From a virus, in the IMG/VR virus record IMGVR_UViG_3300020185_000075, positions 1 through 47,577 of that record: a stretch of 47,577 nt of DNA; one strand, 5' to 3'. The notes under the pieces are model-generated. The model searched no databases and had not been told where the DNA came from. It saw only the letters and a list, made by a program, of their open reading frames with translations. Each line of letters begins with the position of its first letter. The stretch's first letter is position 1. Shown in pieces: positions 37,523-46,723 of the stretch. The position numbers and the translations under genes were made by a program.

Positions 37523-39103
37523 TTGCAAACGGAAATCGAAAAATCAAAATATAAAAAAATTATAAATACCTTTAAAACGAATCTCAGTCTTTACGCAAAG
37601 CATTGTTTAAAAATTATAGATAAACAGGGAAAGCTAATCTCTTTTGAATTTAATGCTGCACAACAATTACTAGACGATCAGATTAATAAACAGTATGCGG
37701 AAAGAGGCAATGTAAGAATTCTCATCTTAAAGTCTCGTCAAACGGGTATATCGACCTACTGCCAGGCACGAGGTTTCTGGAAGACAGTATCTGCACAAAA
37801 CCAAAATGCGGTAGTAGTATCCCATCTTAATGAATCCACCAAAGCGATTTTCGGAATGGTGCGTAATTTCTATGATAATTTACCCAACCCCCTTGTCACA
37901 CCAGAGCTCAAGGAGCATACAAATAACTCAATGGCGTTTACCCATGGCTCGCGATGGAGAATTGCGACCGCGAGAACGGGAGAGGTTGGTCGTGGCTGGA
38001 CAACAAACTATTTGCATGGATCTGAGGTAGCCTTCTATCCCAACTCAGATATTATTCCAGGGTTGCTACAAACAGTCCCCGAAGCAGAGTCCGAAATATT
38101 ATTGGAGTCTACCGCGAATGGAGCGGGCGGATGGTTCTACGATGCATGCATGCGATCCTTGCGTGGCGAGGGCGAATGGGAAATATGTTTTATACCTTGG
38201 TACATGATGCCAGACTACAAGCGTAAGGTTGATCCATACTTTGAATTAGAACGCGAAGAAGAAGATATTAAGCGTATGTTTGATCTTAGCGATGAGCAAA
38301 TAATGTTTAGGCGTTTAAAGATACAGGAGCTTGGCGGCGAAGACCTGTTCAGGCAGGAGTATCCCTCTACCCCGCAAGAGGCGTTTCTGACTACAGGTAG
38401 ATTATTTGTTGAGCCTAAGTTCATAGACCAGGCGGCAGTTGAATGCTATACCCCCGTTGAACGCTACGATGTTCGCGATACTGAGCTTGTCCCCCACGCG
38501 AAGGGGCTCCTAAAAATTTTCGAGAATCCAAAGGATTCTCTAAGATACTGTATTGGTGTTGATGTTGCGGAGGGATTGGAGCATGGCGACTACTCGGTAA
38601 TACAGGTACTAGATCACTTGGGAAACCAAGTTGCGACCTGGAGTGGGCACGTTGACCCGTTCGACCTTGCGAGCATTGTTTGTAAGATTGGAATCTACTA
38701 CAACAAAGCATGGACTTTAATTGAAAGAAACAATCACGGACTAACTACAATAAGAAAAGCACAGGAACTTAACTACCCAAATCTATTTGTAGAACAAACC
38801 GTTGACGATGCCTATGTTGATAAAATGACAAGGCGTGCAGGTTTCTTAACAACCAGCAAGACAAAGCCATTAATTATTGATAACTTAGCACACTTACTTC
38901 GCCAAGGAGAAAGTGGTATAGTTGATATGGAACTTATAGACGAGCTACGTACTTATGTGGTAGACGCTAGAGGAATAACAAATGCACAGAATGGTTGTTA
39001 TGATGATAGAATAATGGCATACGCAATTGCTTTGTTTGGTTTGAACAGCATGCCAAGGAAGCACAGGCAGAATTTTAAAAGAACAAAAAAACAATATTTT
39101 TAA
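37523..39103 (+). CDS. terL: Terminase large subunit
   Basis: ATPase-nuclease motor that packages DNA into the procapsid. The ATPase domain shows Walker A (KSRQTGISTYC, Lys70 to Thr78), Walker B (YLHGSEVAF, with acidic Glu167) and the coupling motif LLESTANG (193-200). The nuclease domain has its first acidic residue in CIGVDVAEG (Asp347), the ERNNHG motif, and the final DDRIMAYAIALFG. Start is TTG 37523 behind a G-rich stretch (tatggggggtatgtaat); no ATG alternative exists near the N-terminus. The portal gene follows directly. Confidence 0.95.
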   Translation: MQTEIEKSKYKKIINTFKTNLSLYAKHCLKIIDKQGKLISFEFNAAQQLLDDQINKQYAERGNVRILILKSRQTGISTYCQARGFWKTVSAQNQNAVVVSHLNESTKAIFGMVRNFYDNLPNPLVTPELKEHTNNSMAFTHGSRWRIATARTGEVGRGWTTNYLHGSEVAFYPNSDIIPGLLQTVPEAESEILLESTANGAGGWFYDACMRSLRGEGEWEICFIPWYMMPDYKRKVDPYFELEREEEDIKRMFDLSDEQIMFRRLKIQELGGEDLFRQEYPSTPQEAFLTTGRLFVEPKFIDQAAVECYTPVERYDVRDTELVPHAKGLLKIFENPKDSLRYCIGVDVAEGLEHGDYSVIQVLDHLGNQVATWSGHVDPFDLASIVCKIGIYYNKAWTLIERNNHGLTTIRKAQELNYPNLFVEQTVDDAYVDKMTRRAGFLTTSKTKPLIIDNLAHLLRQGESGIVDMELIDELRTYVVDARGITNAQNGCYDDRIMAYAIALFGLNSMPRKHRQNFKRTKKQYF

Positions 39104-41113
39104 ATGAAGATAAAAAACGAACTAGAACCAGGGGGGATTTCAGCAGCGGTTGATACAGATGATCAAGAGCAGACTGAATTAAATTCCCTAGGACAAATAC
39201 TACAATCCAAATACACGGAGTACAAAGATGCCCGTGATGATATAGAGGATGATTGGATAGAAGACTTGCGAGCATTCATGGGTCAATACGATCCTGATGT
39301 TCTTGCGAAAATCCAATCCAAGGGAGACAGATCCCAAGTCTATGTTGGCTTAACAAGAACCAAGGTACTTGCAGCCTTCTCAAGAATGACTGATCTATTA
39401 TTTCAACCAGGTCAAAAATTCTTTTCAATAGAAGCAACACCTATAACCAAACAACCCTTTGTAGAAAAAGAACTCACCGAGAAAGCCGCGTTAGAAATTA
39501 TGCAGGCTGCTGAGGTTGTAGACCCAGGACTTGTTGATGATTTAATCCAAGCAAGACTTAATGAATTAGAAACAGAGCTTGCAGAGGAAACAGAAAGAAG
39601 AGTAGAGAACATGGAAGAGGCAATTCTTGACCAAGCCATCGAAGGAAACCTAGAGGGTAAGATGAAGGATGCAATCATGGAGCAGGTTATCTTTGGTACT
39701 GGTGCAATGAAGGCTGGTACGCTTAGAGTTGAGAAAGACCATAAGTGGGTTAAGACAGAAGAAGGTTTCGCGTTAGTATACGAAGAAAGCCCAATGCCCG
39801 AAATGGAGGCTGTGTCTATATTTGATTTGTACCCAGATCCTTTCGCGACATCCATGGACGATATGCGAGACATATTCAGAAGACATATTATATCCCGACA
39901 GGAGTTCGTAGACCTTAAAGACTTTCCAGGTTTCAACAAGGACATGATTGAGGAATGCCTTGACCATTATCCAGAAGGAAACCATGACGAAGAGCAACAC
40001 GAGAAAGACAGAAGAGACATAGCTAATGTTAACGATAGATCCACAGAAACAAACAAGTTTGAAATTACAGAGTTCTGGGGTTCATTAAACGGTCATGATC
40101 TTGAAGAGGTAGGTATAGAGTTTGAAGGCGATGCCGATCTATCCCAAGAGTACAGTGCTAATGTATGGACTGTAGGCGGTAAGGTAATTAAAGCACAACT
40201 CAACCCGCTTCCAGGCGGTGTCATACCTTACTTCATTTTCCCGTATGAAAAGAACCCACATGCGTTCTGGGGTACAGGCGTACCTAGAATGATGCGTGAT
40301 TCGCAGACTACAATGAATGCGGCTACAAGAATATACTTAGATAACGTAGCTCTATCATCGGGTCCTATGGTTGAAGTTAATACTGACATCATGGCTTCAG
40401 GTGAAGATCCAACAGATCTATATCCTTGGAGGGTATTCTTGAGAGAGGGTGGGGATGGGAATCAGCCCATGGTTAGATTCTATCAACCACAGTCCAATTC
40501 TCCAGCACTGGTATCAGTAATTGAATTATTCAGAAGGTTCGCGGATGAAACCACCGCGTTACCATCATACACACACGGACAGACACAGAGCTCTTTAAAT
40601 AGAACTGCCACAGGTATATCTATATTAATGAGTAATGCAAACATTGTTCTGAAGTCCGTTATTAAAAACATTGACGACTATTTAACCAAACCAATGATTC
40701 GATCATTGTATGACTGGAACATGACTTGGAATGATAACGAGTTAGTCAAGTCAGACATGAGAGTTGTTGCAAAAGGATCCACTGCATTAATACAAAAAGA
40801 AGTACAGTCACAAAGACTACTACAGTTCTTATCACTAATTAATAATCCAATGGACGCTAATATGATTAAGAGAGATAAACTCTTAACAGATATAGCTAAG
40901 TCATTAGATATTGATCCAGAAGAAGTAATTAAAAATGAAAAGGAGTTAATGGATGAGCAAGCACTACAACAAGCTATCCTTGCCAGCCAGCAAGGCGGTC
41001 AGGCAAATCAAATCCCAAATGCCGAAGGAGTGGGCGGACCTGATGTTGGAAATGGAACGCCTCCGCCAAATGGAGAGGGACCAGTTGGAAATAACGGAGG
41101 ACTACCGCTTTAG
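39104..41113 (+). CDS. Portal protein, 669 aa
   Basis: Starts right after terL. The sequence shows the portal pattern: an N-terminal helical part (YTEYKDARDDIEDDWIEDLR), the wing region (DRSQVYVGLTRTKVLAAFSR), a long Glu-rich crown/stem portion and a central FWGTGVPRMMRDSQTTMNAA motif. Near the end is the helix with SLNRTATGISILMSNANIVL, typical of podovirus portals. The C-terminus is Gln/Gly/Pro/Asn-rich (GNGTPPPNGEGPVGNNGG) and coincides with an overlapping gene in another frame. Length is normal for a P22-like/HTVC-type portal. Confidence 0.88.
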   Translation: MKIKNELEPGGISAAVDTDDQEQTELNSLGQILQSKYTEYKDARDDIEDDWIEDLRAFMGQYDPDVLAKIQSKGDRSQVYVGLTRTKVLAAFSRMTDLLFQPGQKFFSIEATPITKQPFVEKELTEKAALEIMQAAEVVDPGLVDDLIQARLNELETELAEETERRVENMEEAILDQAIEGNLEGKMKDAIMEQVIFGTGAMKAGTLRVEKDHKWVKTEEGFALVYEESPMPEMEAVSIFDLYPDPFATSMDDMRDIFRRHIISRQEFVDLKDFPGFNKDMIEECLDHYPEGNHDEEQHEKDRRDIANVNDRSTETNKFEITEFWGSLNGHDLEEVGIEFEGDADLSQEYSANVWTVGGKVIKAQLNPLPGGVIPYFIFPYEKNPHAFWGTGVPRMMRDSQTTMNAATRIYLDNVALSSGPMVEVNTDIMASGEDPTDLYPWRVFLREGGDGNQPMVRFYQPQSNSPALVSVIELFRRFADETTALPSYTHGQTQSSLNRTATGISILMSNANIVLKSVIKNIDDYLTKPMIRSLYDWNMTWNDNELVKSDMRVVAKGSTALIQKEVQSQRLLQFLSLINNPMDANMIKRDKLLTDIAKSLDIDPEEVIKNEKELMDEQALQQAILASQQGGQANQIPNAEGVGGPDVGNGTPPPNGEGPVGNNGGLPL

Positions 41114-41222
41114 CCAAGGGCGTTGCGACATCCTAAAATTTATAGTATCTTTGGATACAATTGCCACGAAGGTAATAGAAGCGTTAGGATCCCGAAGGGA
41201 CACACCTAACATATATAGTTAA
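40953..41222 (+). CDS. Overlapping gene in portal 3' end, 89 aa
   Basis: This +1-frame ORF starts at ATG 40953 behind an AAAAGGAG-type ribosome binding site (ggagttaatggATGAGC), runs over the last 161 bases of the portal gene and goes on for 109 bases beyond it. The product is a well-formed charged protein: AVRQIKSQMPKEWADLMLEM, then RLRQMERDQLEITEDYRFSQ and DILKFIVSLDTIATKVIEAL. It explains the low-complexity portal C-terminus, which is the signature of overprinting, and fills the gap before the scaffold gene. No family recognised; packaging or head-tail role by place. Confidence 0.65.
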   Translation: MSKHYNKLSLPASKAVRQIKSQMPKEWADLMLEMERLRQMERDQLEITEDYRFSQGRCDILKFIVSLDTIATKVIEALGSRRDTPNIYS

Positions 41223-41253
41223 TTTTATCGACACACCCACGAGGACCGAGAAA

Positions 41254-42228
41254 ATGGAAAGAGAAAAAACTAGAGGCGAGTTAATCGCTGAAAGGCTTGA
41301 AAACGAAGCTGATGAGATGATGAAGCAAGTTGCTGAATCTAAGACGGAATCTGAAGTTGAATCTAAAGGGTTAGCTACTCAAGAAGATGAAACCACAGAC
41401 ACCCCAGAAGAGATTGAAGAGGAACTAGTAGAAACTTCACCCGATGAATCTCAGGAGACTGAAGACGCATCTGATCAGGAAGAACACGAGGTTCAGGAAG
41501 AAGATGTTAAATCTGATAAGGGTTTACTATCTGCTGACCAATGGGAAGAAAGGTACAAGAATGCTCAGGCACGAATGACCAAGGCTACCCAGAGAGAGAA
41601 AGAACTTGAAGCCAAGATATCTGAAATGTCTAATAAGATAACAGCTATCGAAAGCATGAAGTCCGATACACGAATTGAAAGACAGAAAGAGGAAGTGAAT
41701 GTTGACCTCGCTGAAATAGTCAAAGACTATCCAGAGATTGTTAAACCACTTCAGCAATATGTTGATGCTCGCATCGCGTCTGTTGATCAAAGAGTGAACC
41801 AGGCTACAGAAGAGGTCTTGAAAACTCAACGAGAGGAAGCAGATAAGAAACATTACGGAGCTATTGCAGATGTACATCCTGACTGGAAATCTACATCAGA
41901 GAGTGAGGACTTTGCTCTTTGGTTAGGAAGACAATCAAGAATGTGGCAGAGTGCAGCTAGCGAAGGTGATTCTGAGGATGTTATATCCCTCTTATCAAAA
42001 TATAAAAAAGATTTAGGTCTGAATCCGAAAAGTGTTTCCAAAGCGGAATTAGTGGAGAAGGCGAAGCAGAATGTTGAACCAACTTTATCTAAGGCTAGGA
42101 AACAAAATACAGGTAGTAACAAAAGAATTTGGACCGCTGCTGAAATTGGCAAACTAAACGACAAACAGTTTAGAAAGCATGAGAAAGAAATTGATCAAGC
42201 CTATGCCGATGGTAGAGTGAAGCCCTAG
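41254..42228 (+). CDS. Scaffold protein, 324 aa
   Basis: Very acidic and helical. The first 90 residues are dominated by Glu/Asp/Ser/Thr (EEIEEELVETSPDESQETED). A coiled coil follows (ITAIESMKSDTRIERQKEEV), and the C-terminal part contains a basic patch (KARKQNTGSNKRIWTAAEIG) that would bind the coat protein. Place between portal and capsid is the scaffold position of podoviruses. Sequence identity between scaffold proteins is low, so the call rests on composition and order. Confidence 0.85.
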   Translation: MEREKTRGELIAERLENEADEMMKQVAESKTESEVESKGLATQEDETTDTPEEIEEELVETSPDESQETEDASDQEEHEVQEEDVKSDKGLLSADQWEERYKNAQARMTKATQREKELEAKISEMSNKITAIESMKSDTRIERQKEEVNVDLAEIVKDYPEIVKPLQQYVDARIASVDQRVNQATEEVLKTQREEADKKHYGAIADVHPDWKSTSESEDFALWLGRQSRMWQSAASEGDSEDVISLLSKYKKDLGLNPKSVSKAELVEKAKQNVEPTLSKARKQNTGSNKRIWTAAEIGKLNDKQFRKHEKEIDQAYADGRVKP

Positions 42229-42275
42229 TTAGTTTGTTGCTATTAAATTAATTTTTTTAAAAAGAGGTAATTATA

Positions 42276-43142
42276 ATGGCATATTCAACATCTGGCGGAA
42301 GTTTTAGTTTCGCAAGTGGAGAAAATCATTTCATACCTGAAGTCTTCTCAAAGAAGTTACAAGCTAAGTTTTATGCTCAGACCATGTTGTCTGAAGTTAC
42401 AACTAACGAGTACGAAGGAGAGATCTCAGGGTTAGGTAATAAAGTAAATATCAGAACAGTTCCTGCTGTATCAGTAGCTGACTATTCTGGCTCTATTTCA
42501 TATAGTGATGTAACATCATCTACTATTGAATTAGATATCAACAAGGCTAAAAGCTATGCTTTTAAAGTTGACGATATCTTAAGAGAACAAGCAGATATCG
42601 ACTTCATGAACGAAGCAGCTAATGACGCAGCTCAGAACATGAAAATCGCTATCGAGCAAGATGTGTTCGCAAACGTAGCCGCTGGTTCGTCTTTAACAGA
42701 CATCAACGGAACACCTGCTAACATTACATCTTCTACTGTTCTAGGGCATATTCTTGATGCTGGTCAACAGCTTGATGAGAACAACATTCCAGAAGATGGA
42801 AGATTCATGATCATCAACCCTGCTGTTGCAACAGTGTTAAAGCAATCAGAACTAAGACAAGCATACTTAACTGGTGATAATGTATCTCCATTAAGAAATG
42901 GCTTTATTGGTACAGTTGATAGATTCAATATGTATGTATCTAACAACCTAAGCACAACATCTGGAGTAACATCTGGTTTGTATGGGCATCCTAAAGCTGT
43001 TGCTTACGCTTCTCAAATGACTAACACTGAAACTGTAAGACTTGAGTCTTCATTCGGTGATGGCGTTAGAGGTTTGTCTGTATACGGATACAAAGTTATC
43101 CTACCTACAGCTATCGGCGAATTTAAGCTACAAACTGCTTAA
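42276..43142 (+). CDS. Major capsid protein, 288 aa
   Basis: Starts at ATG 42276 with a strong ribosome binding site (aaaagaggtaattataATG). The pattern is that of HK97-fold coat proteins of marine podoviruses: GENHFIPEVFSKKLQAKFYA, then NKVNIRTVPAVSVADYSGSI, followed by the A-domain strands (SSTIELDINKAKSYAFKVDD) and an AMKIAIEQDVF-type spine helix. The C-terminal KVILPTAIGEFKLQTA ends with the usual P-domain strand. Followed by a strong terminator, consistent with high expression. Confidence 0.9.
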   Translation: MAYSTSGGSFSFASGENHFIPEVFSKKLQAKFYAQTMLSEVTTNEYEGEISGLGNKVNIRTVPAVSVADYSGSISYSDVTSSTIELDINKAKSYAFKVDDILREQADIDFMNEAANDAAQNMKIAIEQDVFANVAAGSSLTDINGTPANITSSTVLGHILDAGQQLDENNIPEDGRFMIINPAVATVLKQSELRQAYLTGDNVSPLRNGFIGTVDRFNMYVSNNLSTTSGVTSGLYGHPKAVAYASQMTNTETVRLESSFGDGVRGLSVYGYKVILPTAIGEFKLQTA

Positions 43143-43157
43143 TACTGGCTATTGCTT

Positions 43158-43185
43158 AAAGGGAGTTTCGGCTCCCTTTTTTTTT
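43158..43185 (+). terminator. Strong intrinsic terminator after the capsid gene
   Basis: Stem AAAGGGAG (43158-43165) pairs with CTCCCTTT (43172-43179) around a TTTCGG loop, followed by a T-run. It separates the head genes from the adaptor/tail genes. Confidence 0.92.
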
Positions 43186-43254
43186 AGAAAAAAATAGATA
43201 GAACACTTATATTTATGGTATCTTTATTATGGTTAATCAAAGAAGGAACTACAC

Positions 43255-43548
43255 ATGACAAAAGACGAACTATTAAAATTAGCTAAAGAAGAACACAATG
43301 TTACTTTAAATCCGAAAGAGAAACTTGCGGACTTAGAAGATAAGGTAGCTACATTAGAGGCAAATAAAGATGTTAAGGAAGTTAAGGCTCCAAAGAAAAA
43401 AGAGCCTGTAAGTAAAGATCCTATAGCATCAAGAAGTGAGCACGGCAAGGTTGTTCTATGGAACCCACGCCACAGAGCAGAGTTCTGGCAGTTTGTTCAT
43501 GACAAAAAGCATCTAACAGAAGAAGAAATAAAAACACTAGGACTATAA
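43255..43548 (+). CDS. Small head-region protein, 97 aa
   Basis: Start ATG 43255 follows AAAGAAGGAAC. The N-terminal coiled coil (LAKEEHNVTLNPKEKLADLE) leads into a Lys-rich linker and a compact tail with SRSEHGKVVLWNPRHRAEFW. Its place directly after the capsid gene suggests a head decoration or head-tail protein, but I cannot identify it. Its stop is immediately followed by the next ATG. Confidence 0.65.
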   Translation: MTKDELLKLAKEEHNVTLNPKEKLADLEDKVATLEANKDVKEVKAPKKKEPVSKDPIASRSEHGKVVLWNPRHRAEFWQFVHDKKHLTEEEIKTLGL

Positions 43549-44214
43549 ATGGCAACCGTTAAAGTAATAGATTTAATTGATAGAGCTGAGGAGATCTTAC
43601 AGGATACTACTAACGTAAGATGGTCCCAACAAACTCTGTTGAACTATCTAAATGATGCTCAGAGAGAGGTCGTTTTATTTAGACCAGATGCAAATCCAAT
43701 TAATGAAACATTTACTCTAACAGCAAATAGTGCAAAACAAACACTACCAAGTTCAGCATTAAGATTAATATCAATTTATAAGAATACGAATCCAACAACA
43801 AAACCAATTACTAATATTGAAAGAAGGGTTTTGGACGATCAAATAGAAGACTGGCATGGAACCACAGGAACTAATGTTGAGCACTATGCTTATGACCCAT
43901 TAGATCCAAAAGTGTTTTATGTTTATCCTGGATCAACAGCATCAGACGCAACAATAGATATTGTTTACAGCTCAGCACCGACAGACATAACGATAGCTAA
44001 CTTTACAACAACAGCTACTACAATATCCTTGGACGATGTTTACGCCAACTCTATACTTGACTACATGTTATATAGAGCATATCAAAAAGATACTGAGTAT
44101 GCTGGCGACATGAATAAGTCAGGCGTATATATGCAATTATTCCAACAGTCTTTAGGAATTAAAAACCAAGTTGACGCAGGATCTACTCCTAAGCCGTCAA
44201 CACCAGCACAATAG
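43549..44214 (+). CDS. Head-tail adaptor protein (DUF6682-like), 221 aa
   Basis: The N-terminal helices show the adaptor pattern VIDLIDRAEEILQDTTNVRW, then SQQTLLNYLNDAQREVVLFR with the typical W/Y-x-x-x-x-L-L-x-x-L-N-D-A-Q-R. A beta domain follows (NETFTLTANSAKQTLPSSAL; DPLDPKVFYVYPGSTA), then a helix near the C-terminus (ANSILDYMLYRAYQKDTEYA). This is the podovirus tail adaptor that joins portal to tail. Place after capsid and before the next adaptor gene is normal. Confidence 0.82.
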   Translation: MATVKVIDLIDRAEEILQDTTNVRWSQQTLLNYLNDAQREVVLFRPDANPINETFTLTANSAKQTLPSSALRLISIYKNTNPTTKPITNIERRVLDDQIEDWHGTTGTNVEHYAYDPLDPKVFYVYPGSTASDATIDIVYSSAPTDITIANFTTTATTISLDDVYANSILDYMLYRAYQKDTEYAGDMNKSGVYMQLFQQSLGIKNQVDAGSTPKPSTPAQ

Positions 44215-44220
44215 TGATTT

Positions 44221-44898
44221 ATGGCAGTAGCAAAAAAGATAGAGTCTTTAGCACCTAGGGTAAAGAGAGAAGCCCCAAGCTGCCCTTCATTCATTGTTAT
44301 AGACGAACTAAGAAACGCAATAATAGATTTCTGTGTTAATACAGATATATATCTATCTGAGCTTACACTCTTTCAAACAGTAAATGGTATTAACCAATAC
44401 GAGTCAGGAGATCTTGATATTCCCAATGGGGCAGAGCTAAATCACATTATAGATATCTTTTCGGAGTTCGGAGAATCAACCACACAGGTATCAGAGAAAA
44501 GTTTAACAAGACTTACACCAAAGCCCTTGATTGGATCGCCGTCTCTTTTTGATGCATATGGAAAGGGAAGACCTAAATACTATAGTCAGAAGGATCAAGA
44601 AACCATCCTGTTTGCACCAACACCAGATAAGAACTATCAACTCTATGCACTCTATAGTCTTAAGCCTACAGCAACCGCAACCACAGTTCCAAGTATTATA
44701 ATAAACGAATACCAAGAAGCAATTGTGCACGGTGCACTTTATAGATTACAGATGATGAAAGATAGTCCTTGGTCTGATGTTCAGGCGGCAGATCTTAATA
44801 AAAAAATGTATGATAAGGCAGAGGCTGTTGCAGTAAGAAAATCTAAATACGGCGGCGTTGGAGCACCACTGACTATTAAGTATCAGGAGTTTGTATAA
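44221..44898 (+). CDS. Second adaptor / neck protein, 225 aa
   Basis: The N-terminus has a helix-turn-helix bundle (ECPSF-type: REAPSCPSFIVIDELRNAII, then FCVNTDIYLSELTLFQTVNG) followed by beta strands and a closing pair of helices (IVHGALYRLQMMKDSPWSDV, YDKAEAVAVRKSKYGG). It resembles the second half of the adaptor/nozzle set in marine podoviruses. It starts six bases after the previous stop and overlaps the next gene by one base. Confidence 0.72.
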   Translation: MAVAKKIESLAPRVKREAPSCPSFIVIDELRNAIIDFCVNTDIYLSELTLFQTVNGINQYESGDLDIPNGAELNHIIDIFSEFGESTTQVSEKSLTRLTPKPLIGSPSLFDAYGKGRPKYYSQKDQETILFAPTPDKNYQLYALYSLKPTATATTVPSIIINEYQEAIVHGALYRLQMMKDSPWSDVQAADLNKKMYDKAEAVAVRKSKYGGVGAPLTIKYQEFV

Positions 44899-45272
44899 TG
44901 GCTTATTCAGAAACAATTAAATTAGTTAAGGGAGATACACTTCCAGAGCTCACTATTACATTAAGAGATAGCAATACGGCTGCATCGGGCAAGACCCTGG
45001 ATCAAGAAGATCCATCAACCTTTGCACCTATAGATATTACAGGCGGAACTGTAAGAGTAAGAATTAGAAAGATAGGATCTACTACAATACTAAAAACAAT
45101 AGTAGCAACGATAACAGCCGCATCGGACGGCAAGGTTAGTATGTTATTTCCAGCAGACACATTCGCTGAAGCTGGTTTCTTTGAGGCAGAGGTTGAGTAC
45201 ACGACTTCTGGCGGAAACATACAAACTGTTAATGACTTAATAAAATTAAGTGTGAGAGATGATTTTGACTAA
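44898..45272 (+). CDS. BppU N-terminal-domain-like protein, 124 aa
   Basis: A single beta-sandwich domain: ETIKLVKGDTLPELTITLRD, then TGGTVRVRIRKIGSTTILKT and FFEAEVEYTTSGGNIQTVND, ending with a closing strand (LIKLSVRDDFD). This is the pattern of the N-terminal domain of baseplate upper proteins of lactococcal phages, reused in many tail-fibre regions. It probably attaches a fibre. One-base overlaps with both neighbours. Confidence 0.75.
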   Translation: MAYSETIKLVKGDTLPELTITLRDSNTAASGKTLDQEDPSTFAPIDITGGTVRVRIRKIGSTTILKTIVATITAASDGKVSMLFPADTFAEAGFFEAEVEYTTSGGNIQTVNDLIKLSVRDDFD

Positions 45273-46270
45273 TGGCTATAAAGTTACTAGTAGAATACTC
45301 TTCTCTACATCTTACAGCCACAAGACAGAAACTAGCCTCTCTATCACTATCTAGCGAGCCATCTGCCCTTTTACAATTTGTAGATCTAACCAGCTCACAA
45401 AGCTATGTAAGTCTTGACGCAGATCTTTTCTTAGACGCAGAAACTAAAAACCTTTACTTCTCTTCTCAGTATGACTCGCCACAGGTTCAGGTCATATCTA
45501 TGTCAGAGGACTCAGTATTTGATTTTGCTAAAGTTCTAGGAGATAGCCTTGCGTTTGATGACAGTCAGTTAGTTAAGAGCCTTAGTAAGTCCGTTGACGA
45601 AAGCATAAGCCTTACAGAGGACGTTGTTATAGTTAAGATATACTTCAGGGACTTTGCCGACAACTTCTCATTCGCTGATACACAGTCACTGTTATCTGGT
45701 CTAGGTAAGCAAGATATAGCAACAATAACAGAGAGTCTTGTTTTAAATTCTTCATTATCGAAGTCGGATACCGTAACGATATCAGAGACATCTGTCATAG
45801 CCACAGACATAAATAAGGATGACTCAGTTGCCATATCAGAATCCTTTGATAGGGTTGTTTCTTATATAAGGGCATTCACAGACGCAGTAACGCTGGACGA
45901 TCTTGCTAGTGCACAGGATCCTTTACAAACGGATAATATTTTAAACAAAGATAACTTTACTACAGTAACCGATGAGTTGGCTTATTCAATAGCCTTTCCA
46001 AAATCAGACTCCATATCTTTTACGGATGATCCTGAGATATCTTTTACAACAAACAGGACAGACTCCCTTTCTTTATCAGAAAGTCTTGCCCTTAACTTAC
46101 AATCAATAGCTTCCGATAGCACTTCACTATCTGATGCAGAAGTGATATCTTTTGCAAAGAGTTTATCTGATTCATTAAGCATCACCGAATCTATTAATAT
46201 TTCATTAATAACAGGTGCTCAAGGCTTAGTATTGAATGATGCTAGACTCAACACTAATGTATTAAATTAG
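45272..46270 (+). CDS. Repeat-rich tail protein, 332 aa
   Basis: After an N-terminal part (KLLVEYSSLHLTATRQKLAS), the protein is built from repeats of about 30 residues. Each has a Ser/Asp-rich core such as SKSDTVTISETSVIATDI, NKDDSVAISESF, KSDSISFTDDPEISF and ASDSTSLSDAEVISF. This looks like a thin elongated shaft. Similar repeats are common in phage and plankton-virus tail proteins of unknown structure. It overlaps the previous gene by one base. Confidence 0.75.
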   Translation: MAIKLLVEYSSLHLTATRQKLASLSLSSEPSALLQFVDLTSSQSYVSLDADLFLDAETKNLYFSSQYDSPQVQVISMSEDSVFDFAKVLGDSLAFDDSQLVKSLSKSVDESISLTEDVVIVKIYFRDFADNFSFADTQSLLSGLGKQDIATITESLVLNSSLSKSDTVTISETSVIATDINKDDSVAISESFDRVVSYIRAFTDAVTLDDLASAQDPLQTDNILNKDNFTTVTDELAYSIAFPKSDSISFTDDPEISFTTNRTDSLSLSESLALNLQSIASDSTSLSDAEVISFAKSLSDSLSITESINISLITGAQGLVLNDARLNTNVLN

Positions 46271-46279
46271 GAGATTTAA

Positions 46280-46705
46280 ATGTTAAATGATGGATTAAAA
46301 CTTACAGGTAAGTTAAGCATTGCAATCAATAATGAGGTTGTGCAAGAAATACCAAACCTAGTGGTTACTGCTGGAAAAGGATACGTTGCTTCAAGAATGA
46401 AGGACGCTACTGCTACAGCTATGTCACACATGGCAATAGGTACTGGAACTACTGCGGCGGCTGCATCCAATACAGCATTGGGAACTGAATCAGGAAGAGT
46501 GACTTTAACGTCAACAACCGTTTCAGCTAATGAGGTTGAATATGTTGCATCTTTTGGGGCAGGCACAGGAACAGGAGCTATAACAGAGGCAGGTATATTA
46601 AATGCTTCTTCTTCTGGAACTCTTCTTTGTAGAACAGTATTTTCTGTTGTAAACAAAGGTGCTGCTGACGCAATGACTATTACTTGGACTGTTACAGTAA
46701 GTTAA
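46280..46705 (+). CDS. Small tail-fibre-associated protein, 141 aa
   Basis: A beta-rich protein with the pattern NLVVTAGKGYVASRMKDATA, MAIGTGTTAAAASNTALGTE and GTLLCRTVFSVVNKGAADAM, found in small phage tail proteins just before large fibres. It starts at ATG 46280 with a ribosome binding site (taggagatttaaATG). No enzymatic motif. Probably a collar or fibre-connecting protein. Confidence 0.75.
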   Translation: MLNDGLKLTGKLSIAINNEVVQEIPNLVVTAGKGYVASRMKDATATAMSHMAIGTGTTAAAASNTALGTESGRVTLTSTTVSANEVEYVASFGAGTGTGAITEAGILNASSSGTLLCRTVFSVVNKGAADAMTITWTVTVS

Positions 46706-46723
46706 TTTTAAGGAGTTATAAAT

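Noticed and set aside
41139-41158. TTTATAGTATCTTT as another copy of the shared promoter-like box
   Set aside because: It lies inside the overlapping gene 40953-41222 and its match is loose.
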